Shown: positions 62,067 to 64,000 of the stretch, piece after piece
Position numbering within the stretch: the stretch's first letter is position 1
Layout of the letters: each line of letters starts with the position of its first letter
Source of the DNA: Ferrovibrio sp046297895
GTDB taxonomy: Bacteria; Pseudomonadota; Alphaproteobacteria; Ferrovibrionales; Ferrovibrionaceae
Direction: 5' to 3'
DNA: 64,000 nucleotides
Assembly (NCBI RefSeq): GCF_046297895.1
Contig: NZ_JBKBHC010000011.1
Location: 17,565-81,564 of the forward strand
Translations under genes and position numbers: made by a program
The notes under the pieces: generated by a model
Database searches by the model: none
Told to the model about the DNA's origin: nothing
Seen by the model: the letters and a program-made list of their open reading frames with translations, nothing else

Positions 62067-62081
62067 TTAAGCTAGTATTAA
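62067..62081 (+). promoter_or_regulatory. CtrA-type box upstream of rmlA
   Basis: TTAAGCTAGTATTAA is TTAA-N7-TTAA, 62 bp before the rmlA ATG at 62144, and part of an 11-bp repeat ATTAAGCT. GATTC (GANTC) occurs at 62115. It lies in the 255-bp AT-richer divergent region, which holds no gene, so it could also affect the minus-strand surface carbohydrate gene. Confidence 0.6.
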
Positions 62082-62143
62082 GCTGCGGAATGGCTTGATA
62101 TTTGGCTGGAATTCGATTCTCGACGCGTAGATGGGATAAATTT

Positions 62144-63019
62144 ATGAAGGGCATCATTCTGGCGGGCGGAGCCGGCACCCGGCTGCATCCGGCAACGGCG
62201 GTCACCAGCAAGCAACTGATCCCGGTCTATGACAAGCCGATGATCTATCATCCGCTTACCACCCTGATGCTGGCCGGCATCCGCGATATCCTAGTGATTA
62301 CCACACCCCGCGATCAGGGCGCGTTCAGTTCCCTCCTGAAGGACGGCAGCCAGTGGGGCCTGAACATCGGCTATGCCGTGCAGCCCGAGCCCAATGGCAT
62401 AGCCCAGGCTTTCCTGATCGGTCGCGACTTCGTCGGCGGGGGAGCCTGCGCGCTGGTGCTGGGTGACAACATCTTCTACGGCGAAGGCTTCGGCGCCGTT
62501 TTGCGCAAGGCCGCCAAGCAGCAGCACGGGGCAACGGTGTTCGGCTATTGGGTTGCCGACCCCGAGCGCTACGGTGTGCTGGATCTTAATCCGGACAAAT
62601 CCGTGCGAGCGATTATCGAAAAACCCAACCCGGCTCCGAGCAACTGGGCAGTAACCGGTCTGTATTTCTATGACAGAAACGTCTGCGACATCGCAGCGAC
62701 CCTGAAGCCCTCGGCGCGCGGTGAGTTGGAGATCACCGATCTCAACAATGTCTATCTGCAGCGCGGCCAGCTCAATGTGGAATTATTCGGCCGCGGTTTC
62801 GCCTGGCTCGATACCGGCACGCCGGACAGCCTGCTCGAGGCATCGAATTTCATCGCCACCGTGGAGAAGCGCCAGGGTCTCAAAATCGCCGCGCCGGAGG
62901 AGATTGCCTGGCGGCAGGGCTATATCAGTGCGGCACAGGTCGAAGCTATTGCCGCCGCCTACGGCAAGAACGGCTATGGTCAGTATCTGCGTCGGATTCT
63001 GAGTGAAGACCGGCGTTGA
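62144..63019 (+). CDS. rmlA: Glucose-1-phosphate thymidylyltransferase
   Basis: 291 residues from the ATG at 62144. Nucleotidyl-transferase loop GIILAGGAGTRLHPAT (2-17), then SKQLIPVYDKPMIYHPL, and the family's EITDLNNVYL and WLDTGTPDSLLEA. It joins dTTP and glucose-1-phosphate to dTDP-glucose, the first step to dTDP-L-rhamnose. It starts the rmlA-rmlC-rmlD run; rmlB is not in the window, so it lies beyond the end or elsewhere. Confidence 0.97.
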   Translation: MKGIILAGGAGTRLHPATAVTSKQLIPVYDKPMIYHPLTTLMLAGIRDILVITTPRDQGAFSSLLKDGSQWGLNIGYAVQPEPNGIAQAFLIGRDFVGGGACALVLGDNIFYGEGFGAVLRKAAKQQHGATVFGYWVADPERYGVLDLNPDKSVRAIIEKPNPAPSNWAVTGLYFYDRNVCDIAATLKPSARGELEITDLNNVYLQRGQLNVELFGRGFAWLDTGTPDSLLEASNFIATVEKRQGLKIAAPEEIAWRQGYISAAQVEAIAAAYGKNGYGQYLRRILSEDRR

Positions 63020-63031
63020 GGCGGAGGGGCC

Positions 63032-63637
63032 ATGAAGATATTCGCCACAGACCTTAGCGACGTCTTCATCATCGAGATGAAGGCTTTTTCCGACGACCGT
63101 GGTTTCATCAAGGAGCTGTGGAACGCGCCGCGCTACCTGAATTACGGTCTGGGTGTGCCCTCGGTGCAGACGAATTTCTCGCGCTCGCGCAAAGATGTGG
63201 TGCGCGGCCTGCATTACCAGGAACCGCACGGCCAGGGTAAACTGGTTACGGTGCTGTCGGGCGAGGTGTTCGACGTTGCCGTGGATATCCGCCAGGGTTC
63301 GCCCAATTTCGGCAAATGGACCGGCACGATCCTCTCGGGCGACAATCATCGCCAACTCTGGATTCCGCCCGGCTTCGCCCATGGTTTCGCCGTACTCAGC
63401 GACAATGCGGACTTTCTGTATCAGTGCACTGCGCCTTACGATCCACGCTGCGAACATGCCATCCGCTGGGATGATCCCGTCATCGGCATCGACTGGCAGG
63501 TGAAGAATCCGATTCTGGCGGCGAAGGATCAGGCGGCGCCGCTGCTGAGCGAGGCCAAGGTTCTGCCGCCCTATTATCCGCTGCCGCCGCTGATCGTGTC
63601 CGATAACGGACGGGCGGCATCGCGCGACGCTGGCTAG
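63032..63637 (+). CDS. rmlC: dTDP-4-dehydrorhamnose 3,5-epimerase
   Basis: 201 residues, GGAGG ribosome site. Cupin fold with SRKDVVRGLHYQEPHGQGK (catalytic His), DVAVDIRQGSPNFGKW and WIPPGFAHGFAVLSD. It inverts C3 and C5 of dTDP-4-keto-6-deoxyglucose. It lies 12 bp after rmlA and 10 bp before rmlD, so the three are one operon. Confidence 0.97.
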   Translation: MKIFATDLSDVFIIEMKAFSDDRGFIKELWNAPRYLNYGLGVPSVQTNFSRSRKDVVRGLHYQEPHGQGKLVTVLSGEVFDVAVDIRQGSPNFGKWTGTILSGDNHRQLWIPPGFAHGFAVLSDNADFLYQCTAPYDPRCEHAIRWDDPVIGIDWQVKNPILAAKDQAAPLLSEAKVLPPYYPLPPLIVSDNGRAASRDAG

Positions 63638-63647
63638 GCAGAGGTAG

Positions 63648-64000
63648 ATGCTGCGGATTGCCGTCATCGGCCTGCACGGGCAGTTGGCGCGGTCATTGGC
63701 CGAGCTGGCAGACGATGAGGTGCAGATCGCTTGCCTCGGTAGGCCTGATCTGGATCTGACCGATCCTCCCACCATCGCGGCCGCGCTCTGGAAGGTGCCG
63801 GCCGACATTGTCGTGAATGCGGCGGCCTATACGGCGGTCGACCGCGCCGAGAGCGAACCGGACCTGGCCTTTGCCGTCAACCGCGATGGTGCCGGCGCGC
63901 TGGCCACCAGTTGCGCCCAGCTCGGCCTGCCGCTGATCCATATTTCCACTGACTATGTTTTCGACGGTTCAAAACCCGATCCCTATGTAGAAACCGACTC
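63648..64000 (+). CDS. rmlD: dTDP-4-dehydrorhamnose reductase, 3' end outside window
   Basis: The first ~117 residues are present and in frame to the window edge. NAD(P)-binding start LRIAVIGLHGQLARSL, then ADIVVNAAAYTAVDRAE and HISTDYVFDGSKPDPY, with the Tyr of the SDR active site still to come downstream. AGAGGTAG precedes the ATG. Reduces the 4-keto group to make dTDP-L-rhamnose. Confidence 0.95.
   Translation, partial: MLRIAVIGLHGQLARSLAELADDEVQIACLGRPDLDLTDPPTIAAALWKVPADIVVNAAAYTAVDRAESEPDLAFAVNRDGAGALATSCAQLGLPLIHISTDYVFDGSKPDPYVETD

Overview
The window is 64 kb of dense, GC-rich DNA (roughly two-thirds G+C by eye) from an alphaproteobacterial chromosome. The basis is gene content and order: CnoX/LON-domain/Trm112/DUF971 cluster, TIGR02186 and DUF1194 proteins, a Zn-finger (NDUFS6-like) gene beside polA, a LiuR-type MerR regulator, and two TTAA-N7-TTAA boxes of the CtrA type. 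A Rhodospirillales-like lineage is plausible, but the sequence alone does not fix the genus. No phage, transposase, CRISPR array or rRNA is visible; there is one tRNA (Arg, anticodon CCG).

Layout. 0-9.4 kb: a cut-off hotdog protein, an AEC carrier, a divergent tryptophan dioxygenase/kynureninase pair sharing a 16-bp palindrome, then a six-gene minus-strand operon (TRAP binding protein, both TRAP permeases, amidase, 60-residue membrane protein, class II aldolase-fold protein). 9.4-20.6 kb: a seven-gene minus-strand beta-oxidation operon headed by a MerR/LiuR-type regulator with a perfect palindromic operator and closed by an intrinsic terminator. It carries two thiolases, two acyl-CoA dehydrogenases and two hydratase/dehydrogenase fusions of opposite domain order. 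A Mpo1-like (DUF962) gene is divergent from it. 20.7-29.1 kb: TSUP carrier, TIGR02186 protein, acyl-CoA dehydrogenase, MFS carrier, molybdenum hydroxylase large subunit, P450, Nudix. 29.1-32.9 kb: two translationally coupled genes of unknown function converge on a gene with a class III cyclase-like domain. 32.9-38.2 kb: glpX-pgm-pgi operon and a VWA protein. 38.3-43.3 kb: UbiH-like hydroxylase, PepSY protein, small membrane protein, and the CnoX-LON-Trm112-DUF971 operon. 43.4-51.5 kb: an ammonium transporter fused to a histidine kinase, LysR, MDR reductase, an orphan [2Fe-2S] subunit, a dehydrogenase/hydratase pair and a lipoprotein. 51.5-57.7 kb: polA, Zn-finger protein, an ABC ATPase with no permease beside it, an AT-rich orphan gene, a methyltransferase, tRNA-Arg. 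57.8-64 kb: surface polysaccharide genes (a double glycosyltransferase-methyltransferase fusion, a surface carbohydrate protein, rmlA, rmlC and the start of rmlD).

How the parts fit. The centre of gravity is catabolism of acyl-CoA, amino-acid and organic-acid substrates. The gluconeogenic operon makes and interconverts hexose phosphates; Pgm supplies glucose-1-phosphate, the substrate of RmlA for dTDP-rhamnose. The two CtrA-type boxes lie 63 and 75 bp upstream of rmlA and of the methyltransferase, which suggests that part of the envelope programme is cell-cycle controlled. The most distinctive proteins are the Amt-histidine kinase fusion, the duplicated glycosyltransferase-methyltransferase, and the uncharacterised pair next to the cyclase-like gene.
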